Of a stretch of 18,641 nt of DNA, positions 5,599 to 13,934 are shown piece by piece (position 1 is the first letter of the stretch; each line of letters opens with the position of its first letter). The stretch comes from Terrimonas_A sp040509495 (GTDB lineage Bacteria > Bacteroidota > Bacteroidia > Chitinophagales > Chitinophagaceae). The stretch lies in assembly GCA_040509495.1 (NCBI GenBank), contig JBEVKW010000359.1, positions 1-18,641 on the forward strand. The letters run 5' to 3'. The translations under genes were made by a program, and so were the position numbers. Under the pieces are notes generated by a model that saw only the letters and a program-made list of their open reading frames with translations, did no database searches and was not told where the DNA came from.

Positions 5599-8297
5599 CT
5601 ATTCAGCAAATGTAATGGTATAAGATCCTGCAGCCAGCTTAATAGCTTTTTCAACCGCGATGTCCTTTCCATTCAGCTTTGCTTTCTTTACCACTGACGG
5701 CAATTGAACCGAAGCTGAAGCGTTCGCCGGGATCTGCACCTCATACATAATACTGCCTCCCATTCTCTTCCATGAAGAAGTGATCTTCCCGTTTGGACTT
5801 TGATGACTTGCTGAAAAACTATCGAGCCCCGCTACAAATCCCGGGTGCAGTTTTATGTTCCGGAATCCAGGCGCTCTTTCATCCGGGTAAATACCTCCGA
5901 GTCCCTTATAGAACCAACCGCCTACTTCTCCAAACATCATATGGTTCTGGGAAATATCGCGTGCTGCATCAATGTCCCAGTTCTCATACAAAGTGGTGGC
6001 TCCATTCTGTATCCACCATCCCCAGGAAGGATAGGTAGACTGAACAGCGAGCTGGTAAGCGATATCCGCGTGCCCATTTTCACTCAGGGCATTCAGGATC
6101 GCTTTCGCCCCCAATACACCCACATCAAGATGCAGGTTGTCCGCTATTACTCGTTTAGCAAGATTGTCTGCCACTGCTGCTGTATATTCTTCGGGAACGA
6201 TCTTCCAGTAAAGCGCCATGCTCAGCTCCGTTTGTACACCACTGCCATAGATCTTTTTAACGCGATCGAAGTATTTCGCATTGATCGCTTTTTTGATCTT
6301 ATCTGCAAGAAGCGTATATCGCTGCTGATCTTCCTTCCTGTTAAGCAGTTTCGCTGTTTTCGCAAGAATATTTGCATCAACATAAAAATATATGGAAGAG
6401 GTAAGCTCCAACGAAGAAGTTGATTTCACTGGCACCCAGTCTCCACGGCCGAACGTAGTAAGTCCGGCAGGACTGATCCCTTCTACATAGTTGACATATC
6501 TTTTTATGTTTTCGTAATTCTCTTTTAATGGCGTGAGATCGCCATAGAAAAGATAAAGATTCCAGGGAATGATCGCGATGGTGCTCGTCCAGTCGGTACC
6601 ATTTGCGGTGCCATAACCCCAGCCGCCTGTGGGAATGATATCCGGCAGTACGCCATTGGGCTGCTGCTCATCGCGATGGTCTGCCATCCATTTTTCATAA
6701 ACGGTGATGCCATCGAAATTATAGAGGCCACTTTCAATAGCGAAATGACCATCGCCTGTCCATCCATTCTTTTCACGTTGAGGACAATCGGTCGGATAGC
6801 CGAAAAGATTGGACAGGTAAGAATTATTGGTGGCCTCCCATATTTTATTGAGTAAAGTATTGGATGAATTTATTTGACCGCTTACCGCCACATCGCTGTG
6901 CATGAAGTAGGCAACAAGATCGTTTTTTTCAATCTTCACCGGTTTGTCACTGACGATCTCCACATACTGAAATCCTTTGTATTGAACCTTGGCATAAACT
7001 CAACCTCGCCAGACCCGTTTAGAATAACGATATCCGTTTGAAACGGATCACCCGCATCTTTTGGACGATGATAAACATCAATGCTCGAGAGATCCACATG
7101 TTTAGCCGGCCCTTTTTTTACAGCGCCCGCCTTATATAAACGTTCGCCATGGATAATGCGGACAGTCGTGCCGCTTTCTCCCCTGAGTTTTACTTTGATC
7201 ACTCCTGAGATATTTCTTCCCAGATCATATAAGTAACTCGTATCGCTGAAACGGGTAAATGTTTTCGGGATTATTTCATCCACATTTTTGACGGGTACCA
7301 TCAGTTGACTGATCACATTTTGTGAAGGTGCTGCCCGAAGCCCTGATCTTCTCCAGGAGCTGTCATTATATCGCGTCGTACTCCAGTCGGGGATCTCGAG
7401 CCGGCTGTCATAATGTTCTCCTGTATAGATGCTGTTGAAGATGATGGGACTTGCATGATTCTTCCATGATGCGTCTGATGAAATGGTTTCTGTGTTCCCA
7501 TCTTCATACGTGATCCGGATATCCATGCAGAATGTGGGCCGCTGCCGCCAGGGAGCACGTTCAAAATTCCATACGGCAAGTGACTGATGGTTGTACCATC
7601 CGTTGCCGAGGATCACGCCGACGGCATTTTCGCCATCGTTGAGAAAACCTGTGATATCATAAGTAACATAGAGGTTCCTCCGGTCAAAGCGGGTATACAT
7701 CGGATCCAGCCGGTGATCGCCTGTTTTCTTGCCGTTGATATAGAGTTCATATAAACCGGCGGCGGCAATGTAAGCGCGGGCTGATCTTATTTTGCGCGTT
7801 GCTGCAAATTGTTTTCTGAAATAAGGAGCGGGTAATGTATTGATACTGCCTCCGTCACTGATCCATGTGCCTTTCCAGTTGGCCATATTCATCATGCCGG
7901 TTTCAAACCAGCTGACGGGAGATGATATTAGCTGTTTCCCATTCTTATCCCAGGTCTTCACCTTCCAGTAATAACGGGTGAATGGCTCCAGTTTTTTGCC
8001 AGCATAGAAGACCAGACTGGTGGCTGAATTGATCTTACCAGAGTTCCAGCAGTTATTGTTTCCGGTCTCTGGAGCATTTGCATCCGTGGAGACGATCACC
8101 TGGTAAGCAGATTGAGCGGCGCCCTGTGCCGGGTCATTCATTTGCCATGTTAGTCTTGGCTGATCTTTATCAACGCCGAGCGGTGTTACGAGATGTTCGC
8201 AGCGCAATTCTTTCGATCCTGTTTGAGCAAAAATGAATGCGCCCGGGAGTAAGATGGAAAGTGCAGTGAGCGCAATGGCCGGTATAAGATTTCTCAT
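5599..8297 (-). pseudogene. GH78 alpha-L-rhamnosidase, split by a one-base frameshift
   Basis: Intact, it would remove terminal alpha-L-rhamnose from glycans or glycosides outside the cytoplasm. The 5' part (8297-6936 frame) gives a signal peptide (residues 1-24, cleaved near FIFA-Q), then fibronectin-like and beta-sandwich domains of the Bac_rhamnosid_N type. The 3' part (6963-5599 frame) gives the (alpha/alpha)6 catalytic domain and a C-terminal beta-domain. Adding one base near 6974 restores exactly 900 codons (899 residues), the usual GH78 size, with the sequence running smoothly across the join (NTK, then GFQYVEIVSDK). In restored numbering, D504, E509 and D516 (DCPQREKNGWTGD) and E772 (TTLYENWD) correspond to D567, E572, D579 and E841 of Bacillus sp. 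GL1 RhaB. All catalytic residues survive, so the lesion is recent or a sequencing error. It lies 16 bases after the metallo-beta-lactamase gene, probably in one operon. Confidence 0.93.
6974..6975 (-). other. Site of the frameshift in the rhamnosidase gene
   Basis: On the minus strand the reading AAG GAT TTC AGT ATG TGG goes out of frame. Inserting one G after AAGG gives AAG GGA TTT CAG TAT GTG GAG, which joins the two halves without loss. The lesion is a contraction in a short G run (CC on the plus strand). It falls at about codon 442. Confidence 0.85.
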
Positions 8298-8313
8298 GGA
8301 TAAATGTATATCG

Positions 8314-9204
8314 TTATTCAGCTGCTTTTTTTTCTTCGTATTGTTTCTTTATTTTCTGTATTCTTTTGAAGAAAGCGGCTTTGTCGGAGAAGGCTGCAGG
8401 GTTATAGGGGCCGCCTTCTTTTCTTTTTTCATGCATGTTGAACTGGCTTGCATGAGCCGCTACCCAGATATCGAAATCCAGTTTTTCCATAGCCCCAAGT
8501 GTATAAGCATAGTCGTTGGCCATGGAAGGATAGGATTTGACTTCGGAAAATTTTTTATCATCATCGAGAATGATAGAGGGGATATTGGCGATCAGTACGC
8601 GAATGGTTTTGTTATTGTCTTTTACATTGATCATATAGCTGCAGGAGCCCCTGGTATGACCGGGATGATGCAGCATGGTCAGTTTGTTTTCACCGAGAAC
8701 GATAGAATCTTTATCCTGTAATAAACGGTCTGGTTTCGCAGGTGCGAAACTTGGCGTATTGCCACCGAAGTAATAGTCTGTTTTCCCACCATCTGCCATT
8801 ACGCCAGCATCTTTGCTGTCGATCATTAATTGTGCTCCTGTTAATTCCTTTAATGCGGCAATTGCGCCGACATGATCGAAATGCACCTGGTTTGTCAGCA
8901 GGATTTTAATGTCCTTCATTTTAAAACCGAGGCTTTCTATATTGGATTGTATGGTTGCAGCAGAGGAGGCAAGACCAGTGTTGATCAGGATATGACCTTT
9001 TGAACCGGTGATAAGATAACAGGCCAGATCATAAGTTCCGACGTAATAGATGTTTCCGGCAACGCGGAAAGGTTTGTAAGGCGCTGTCCATTCTTTGTTG
9101 TCGGTAACGGGTTCAACTACTTGTTGAGCGGCAACGGTCAAGTTAACAAGACAGGCGAATGCTACGATTTGCAGGTTTGTGAGGATGCGTGAATGATTGG
9201 GCAT
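8314..9204 (-). CDS. Subclass B3-like metallo-beta-lactamase, Q-type (GOB-like)
   Basis: This is a 296-residue metallo-beta-lactamase-fold hydrolase with a signal peptide (residues 1-26, cut near VAA-Q), so periplasmic. Metal ligands in the B3 pattern are visible: NQVHFDH gives Q106, H108, D110 and H111; HHPGHTRGS gives H183; AAHASQF gives H251. These map to positions 116, 118, 120, 121, 196 and 263 of the standard numbering, with Gln in place of the usual His116. That substitution, and segments such as RVLIANIPS, FDIWVAAHASQF and HEKRKEGGPYNP, closely recall the GOB enzymes of Elizabethkingia. Beta-lactam hydrolysis is therefore plausible but untested. Its place in front of a rhamnosidase gene leaves room for another substrate, for example an ester or lactone. 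A weak promoter-like pair lies upstream (9239-9269). Confidence 0.88.
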   Translation of the reverse strand: MPNHSRILTNLQIVAFACLVNLTVAAQQVVEPVTDNKEWTAPYKPFRVAGNIYYVGTYDLACYLITGSKGHILINTGLASSAATIQSNIESLGFKMKDIKILLTNQVHFDHVGAIAALKELTGAQLMIDSKDAGVMADGGKTDYYFGGNTPSFAPAKPDRLLQDKDSIVLGENKLTMLHHPGHTRGSCSYMINVKDNNKTIRVLIANIPSIILDDDKKFSEVKSYPSMANDYAYTLGAMEKLDFDIWVAAHASQFNMHEKRKEGGPYNPAAFSDKAAFFKRIQKIKKQYEEKKAAE

Positions 9205-9238
9205 GGAAGGGGACAGTGTTTTGCAGACTGTCAGGAAC

Positions 9239-9269
9239 CGAAATTAATGAATCTGTATAAGGGGTGAAA
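9239..9269 (-). promoter_or_regulatory. Weak putative promoter for the lactamase-rhamnosidase operon
   Basis: On the minus strand TTTC (9266-9269), 19 bases, then TAATTTCG (9239-9246). Both boxes have one mismatch to TTTG and TAnnTTTG. It sits about 35 bases before the ATG at 9204. Confidence 0.3.
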
Positions 9270-9281
9270 ATGTAAGTTTTT

Positions 9282-9406
9282 CAATTGGTGTAGAAGGAAC
9301 GCGGCGGACGCGGTGATACGCAGCGGGCGCGGAGAAAACAGCCGGAAAAAACATGGTGTATCGCCGCGTCGCCGCGTATCACCGCGTTCTCCGCGTTCCT
9401 CAATTG
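9282..9406. repeat. Long GC-rich inverted repeat between genes
   Basis: The arm starting AGGAACGCGG at 9295, with GGTGATACGC following (to about 9333), is matched in reverse by an arm ending CCGCGTTCCT at 9400 (from about 9366), with few mismatches. Each arm is flanked by the palindrome CAATTG (9282-9287 and 9401-9406). It sits between the 3' end of the AraC gene and the start of the lactamase gene, and could fold into a long hairpin. It resembles the dispersed GC-rich intergenic repeats seen in this phylum and may end AraC transcription. Confidence 0.7.
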
Positions 9407-9429
9407 CCGAAATAAAGAATGCCACGGTG

Positions 9430-10329
9430 TTAATGAGATCTCTTCTCCCTGTACAACGCGGGCGATACACCCATCACCTTCGTGAACAGTCTCGAAAAAT
9501 AATACGGATCCTCAAACCCCAGCCCCTGCGCCACTTCTTTGATCCGCAGACCGGTGAACAATAGATACTGACACGCCTTTTGTATTTTCAAATGATTAAA
9601 ATACTCCATCGGCGCATGCCCCGTCTTCTTCTTAAACAACGAAGAAAAATGTGAGGTAGAAAAATTAACCTGCCGCGCCACCTCTTCCAATGTCAATGCT
9701 TTGTCAATATGCTTGCTCATATAATCAATGGCGAGATCCGACGGATCTTTCTCCAGGCTTTCCGCCGATGCATTGAATTTATTGTTGAAAAGGAATAACG
9801 TCATAAAATGCCAGAAACACATATTGGTGTAGGCAAGGTTATCTATACTGTAACCACGTTCCAGCTGATGATACATTTCGTCAAACAGGTTGACGATCTT
9901 CTCGCTGGCGAGAATGGATCCTTTATATGAACCGGCTTGTTTTTCGAATGTGGCGATGATGGAATTAGAAACTGATCCTTTAAAATGGATCCAGTGAATA
10001 GTCCATGGGTCCTGATCATCCGCTTCGTATAAATGTGGTGTTTTGGCAGGGATCAGCACAAACTCGCCTGATCCGATCTCATAAGAAGTGTGGTGAACAG
10101 TTACCCGCCCATTACCCTTGATGCAATAGATCAGTATATGCTGATCCGCACCATGTTTTCTCTCCCGGAAATGATGTTTCGCCTTTGGATAATATCCAAT
10201 GTCTGTAATATAGAGCGGACTGATAATGTCATTGTTTTTGATCAGCGAGGCAAGCACAGAACGCGGAAGGATGATCGCTTTTTGTCCCTGGAATCCTTCC
10301 TGTTTCTTTATCGTTGTTTCCGGATTCAT
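9430..10329 (-). CDS. AraC-family transcriptional regulator
   Basis: A 299-residue DNA-binding regulator. Residues about 35-125 form the cupin-like sensor domain (ILIYCIKGNGRVTV, GEFVLIPAKTPHLYEAD, WTIHWIHFKG), expected to bind a sugar. Residues about 200-297 form the two-HTH AraC domain: first helix-turn-helix LTLEEVARQVNFSTSHFSSLFKK in part (213-233), second LRIKEVAQGLGFEDPYYFSR (261-280), then the VMGVSPALYR signature. ATG 10329 (MNPETT) is chosen because it leaves room for a divergent control region. An in-frame ATG at 10410 would add 27 residues and leave only 15 bases before the plus-strand gene; it cannot be excluded. As it lies between the enzyme genes and the SusCD genes, it is the likely local regulator of both arms. 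Confidence 0.9.
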   Translation of the reverse strand: MNPETTIKKQEGFQGQKAIILPRSVLASLIKNNDIISPLYITDIGYYPKAKHHFRERKHGADQHILIYCIKGNGRVTVHHTSYEIGSGEFVLIPAKTPHLYEADDQDPWTIHWIHFKGSVSNSIIATFEKQAGSYKGSILASEKIVNLFDEMYHQLERGYSIDNLAYTNMCFWHFMTLFLFNNKFNASAESLEKDPSDLAIDYMSKHIDKALTLEEVARQVNFSTSHFSSLFKKKTGHAPMEYFNHLKIQKACQYLLFTGLRIKEVAQGLGFEDPYYFSRLFTKVMGVSPALYREKRSH

Positions 10330-10350
10330 TGGCCAATGATAATAAAAAAA

Positions 10351-10406
10351 TCCATCAAATTGCGGAATTACTCCATCAACGGTTAATGGATCAGGCGATA
10401 CTTTTA
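10351..10406 (+). promoter_or_regulatory. Putative AraC-type operator and promoter of the DUF5107-SusCD arm
   Basis: TCCATCAA occurs at 10351-10358 and again at 10372-10379, so the copies start exactly 21 bases apart, about two helical turns, as in classical AraC half-site pairs. An inverted ATGGA lies at 10386-10390. Downstream, TACTTTTA (10399-10406) matches the -7 consensus with one mismatch, but no -33 box is present at the right distance; the second direct repeat covers that place. This fits a promoter that needs an activator. Confidence 0.45.
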
Positions 10407-10425
10407 CCATCAAGAAATTAGCTGT

Positions 10426-13400
10426 ATGAAAAAAGACGTCTCCGTTTGGCAGGAAGAGGTGATCATTCCTACCTACCCGGTTGGAAAAGCCGAGAAGAAT
10501 CCCATGTTTCTCGAAAACCGGGTTTACCAGGGCAGCAGTGGTGTGGTGTATCCGCATCCGGTGATCGAAAAAATTGCTGATGAAAAGACCGATCAGGTTT
10601 ACCAGGCTGTTTATCTCGAGAATGAATATATCAAAGTAATGGTGCTGCCTGAACTCGGAGGCCGTATTCAAATGGCATATGATAAAGTACGCCAACGTCA
10701 TTTTATTTATTACAACCAGGTGATCAAACCCGCGCTGGTTGGACTTACCGGGCCATGGATATCCGGTGGTATAGAATTCAACTGGCCGCAGCATCACCGG
10801 CCATCTACTTTTCAGCCGGTTGATTTCACGATCAAAGAGAATTAAGACGGCAGCAAGACCGTCTGGCTGAATGAAGTGGAACGTATGTTCCGCACCAAAG
10901 GAATGGCCGGCATTACCCTGCATCCCGGGAAAGCCTATATAGAGATCAGCGGCCGTTTGTATAACCGGACCCCTTTTCCGCAAACATTCCTGTGGTGGGC
11001 AAACCCCGCGGTGAAGGTGAATGATCATTATCAGTCGGTTTTTCCGCCGGATGTATACGCCGTGTTTGATCATGGTAAAAGAGACGTTTCTTCCTTCCCG
11101 ATCGCAAAAGGCGTATACTATAAAGTGGATTATGCTCCGGGAACGGATATTTCCAGGTATAAGAATATTCCGGTTCCGACTTCTTATATGGCGATCACGT
11201 CAAAATATAATTTCATCGGCGGGTATGAACATGATTCGCGCGCGGGACTTCTGCATGTGGCAGATCATCATATTTCTCCCGGGAAAAAACAATGGACATG
11301 GGGCAATGGAGCTTTTGGCCAGGCCTGGGATAAAAATTTAACAGATGAAGATGGACCATACATCGAGTTGATGACTGGTGTGTTCACCGATAATCAACCG
11401 GATTTCAGCTGGCTTCAACCATACGAACAAAAGGAATTTACACAATACTTCATGCCTTATTCCGAAGTAGGTGTAGTGAGTAATGCAAGCAAAGAGATCG
11501 TCGTTGGTCTGCAGGCTGATCAGCAGCAAGTGCAACTTAAAATATATGCTACAGCTGTGTTTGAAAGCGCGGAGGTAAAAGTTGAAACGGTTAATGGAGA
11601 CGAAATATATTCTTCAAAGGAAAACCTTTCACCGCTAAAGGCATTTATTTCTTCATTTGAGATACCCGGAAAAACAACGTTAAAAGACCTGGTTATTGCT
11701 GTTTATCACAACGGGAGAAAACTGATCGACGTTAAATATGAAGAAGCGGGCGAACAGGAGATCCCCGCTGCAGCGCAAGCAGCAAAACGTCCGGCGGAAG
11801 TTGAAAACAATGAGCAGCTTTTCCTGACCGGCCAGCACCTGGAACAGTATCGTCACGCCACTTATAAGGCGGCAGATTATTACGGGGAAGCGCTTCGTCG
11901 CGATCCGAAAGATATCCGTTGCAACAATGCGATGGGTTTGCTGAAACTGAGACAAGGTCATTTTGAAGAAGCGGAAGCATATTTCAGGAAAGCAATCACG
12001 ACTTCAACCCAGCGCAATCCAAATCCATATGATGGAGAACCGTACTACAATCTCGGATGGAGTTTGCAGATGCAGGCCAAATACGATCTGGCATTCGATG
12101 CATTCTATAAAGCCACCTGGAATCATGCGTGGCAACATGCCGGATTTCTCAACCTGGCAAGAATTGCCTGCAGGCGAAATGATTTCGAGGAAGCGTTGCA
12201 GTTAATAGAACAATCGATCGTCCGGAATTATCACAGTCATACAGCAAGACATTTGAAAGCTGTTGCATTGCGAAAGCTGGGACGTATGAACGAAGCCGTA
12301 TCATTTATCGATGAGTCATTAAAGCTTGATCCATTCAACTTCGGATGCATTTTCGAAAAAATGCAGATGATGGCCACTTCCTCTGCGGCGGATGCAATGT
12401 CCAGGGAATTGTTGACGCTTAGCCGGAACTGGGTTCATAATATCCTGGAATATGCGTTGGATTATGCCCACGCCGGCCTCGGAGACGAAGCGATCAGGTT
12501 ACTGCAACTTCATATAAAATATGCGGAAGAGAAATATCCGATGACTTTCTACTGTCTTGGCTGGTTGTTTCAGTTGAAAGGTGATGAGGTAAGAGCTGCG
12601 GAGTGCTATTCAGCTGCGGGAAACCTGAACGCTGATCATTGCTTTCCTAACAGAATGGAAGAAGTGGTGATATTGAAAGCCGCTATGGCCTTTAACGGAA
12701 ATGATGCAAAGGCGCCGTACTATCTGGGTAATTTATGGTATGACAAACGCCAGTATGAAGACGCAATAAATTGCTGGGAAAGATCGGCGACTATCGATGA
12801 AGATTTTCCTACCGTCCACCGGAATCTTTCCCTGGCCTATTATAATAAACAGCATGACGAGAATAAGGCACACGCATCTTTAACAAAAGCATTTGAGTTG
12901 GATACAACAGATGCGCGTGTGCTGATGGAACTTGACCAACTGCGTAAGCGGCTGGATCATGATCACGCAGCACGCCTTGCTTTCCTGGAGAAATATTCAT
13001 TGCTGGTTGAATCGCGTGATGATCTCTTTCTTGAATTGATCACGCTGCACAATCAACTGGGACATTTTGAAAAAGCAAAAGAATTGCTTGCCGGAAGAAA
13101 ATTTCATCCATGGGAAGGTGGTGAAGGGAAAGTGGTCAATCAATACCTGATCTGTTATATCGCACTTGCGCGGAAAGCGATCCAGTCGGGAAATTATTCA
13201 GCAGCTATCGGGCTGCTCGATCAGGCAGCGGAATATCCGGATAATCTCGGCGAAGGGAAGCTTCCCGGTGCGTCCGAGAATGATATCCATTATCTGAAAG
13301 GAATGGCCTTGCAGCGGATGGGTGATGATACGCAAGCCGACAGAATGTTCCGGTTGGCTACAGAAGGGAACAGCGAGCCGGCGCAGGCAATATTTTATAA

Positions 13401-13773
13401 CGATCCTCAACCAGACAAGATCCTTTACCAGGGATTGGCCTGGATAGAACTGGAGGAGAAGGAAAAAGCGTACAGCATTTTTCAGAAGTTGATCTCGTTT
13501 GGCAAAGCACATATGGACGATAAGATCAGTATCGATTATTTCGCCGTATCGCTTCCGGAATTGCTGGTATTTGATATTGACCTTGATCTCCGGAATAAAA
13601 TACACTGTCTTTACCTGATCGCATTAGGCGAACTGGGACTTGCAATGATGGAGGAACCTGCTGCTGGTGATGTGTTTCAAAACGTACTTGCACTGGATAA
13701 AAATCATCAGGGTGCATTATTGCATAAAGATCTTAAACATCAATTGGCCGGCGCGATGAAAGATTCCGCATAA
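10426..13773 (+). pseudogene. DUF5107-TPR protein, interrupted by one in-frame stop
   Basis: The frame runs 1116 codons with a single TAA at 10843-10845, so it appears as a 139-residue piece and a 965-residue piece (10876-13773). Restored, it would be about 1115 residues. Residues about 20-350 form a DUF5107 domain whose opening (VMVLPELGGRIQMAYDK, then WISGGIEFNWPQHH) recalls galactose-mutarotase-like beta-sandwiches that bind sugars. From about 465 to the end there are repeated TPR helices, for example YYGEALRRDPKDIRCNNAMG and YRKAI-type units. There is no signal peptide, so it is probably cytoplasmic. Such proteins occur beside glycan-utilisation genes, but their reaction is unknown to me; carbohydrate recognition or hydrolysis with TPR-mediated assembly is inference. 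It is first of the plus-strand arm, with SusC 161 bases downstream. The GTG at 10876 could allow reinitiation, but would lose 150 residues of the sugar-binding fold. Confidence 0.85.
10843..10845 (+). other. In-frame TAA in the DUF5107 domain
   Basis: The reading is ATC AAA GAG AAT TAA GAC GGC AGC AAG ACC. The frame and protein-like sequence continue without shift (DGSKTVWLNEVERMFR). A single G-to-T change from GAA (Glu) would explain it. Confidence 0.85.
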
Positions 13774-13864
13774 TATAATGATTACACTGACGATGTTTTG
13801 TGCTATTAATAAATGTTGTTTTTTATCATCATAAAATAATCCATCTTATTCAACCAATAATCCA

Positions 13865-13895
13865 TTTCCTTCGGTTAAGGTTAATGATACATTTG
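13865..13895 (+). promoter_or_regulatory. Putative promoter of the susC-like gene
   Basis: TTTC (13865-13868), 19 bases, then TACATTTG (13888-13895), a perfect TAnnTTTG. Transcription would start near 13902, about 33 bases before ATG 13935. It implies that SusCD can be expressed separately from the interrupted gene upstream. Confidence 0.6.
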
Positions 13896-13934
13896 GGTTG
13901 GGTTCTGGATTCACTTCTTCAAACAAACTTGCGT

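Noticed and set aside
10843..10845. Programmed readthrough or stop-codon recoding at the internal TAA
   Set aside because: No known readthrough context was seen, and the sequence continues as ordinary domain with a simple one-base explanation; kept as a lesion.
10330..11073. N-terminal extension of the AraC frame up to 11073 on the minus strand
   Set aside because: It is antisense to the DUF5107 gene and reads as a shadow; the AraC sensor domain begins after 10329.
13800..13934. 45 extra N-terminal residues for the SusC-like protein
   Set aside because: They would bury the signal peptide and include the promoter; ATG 13935 fits family N-termini.
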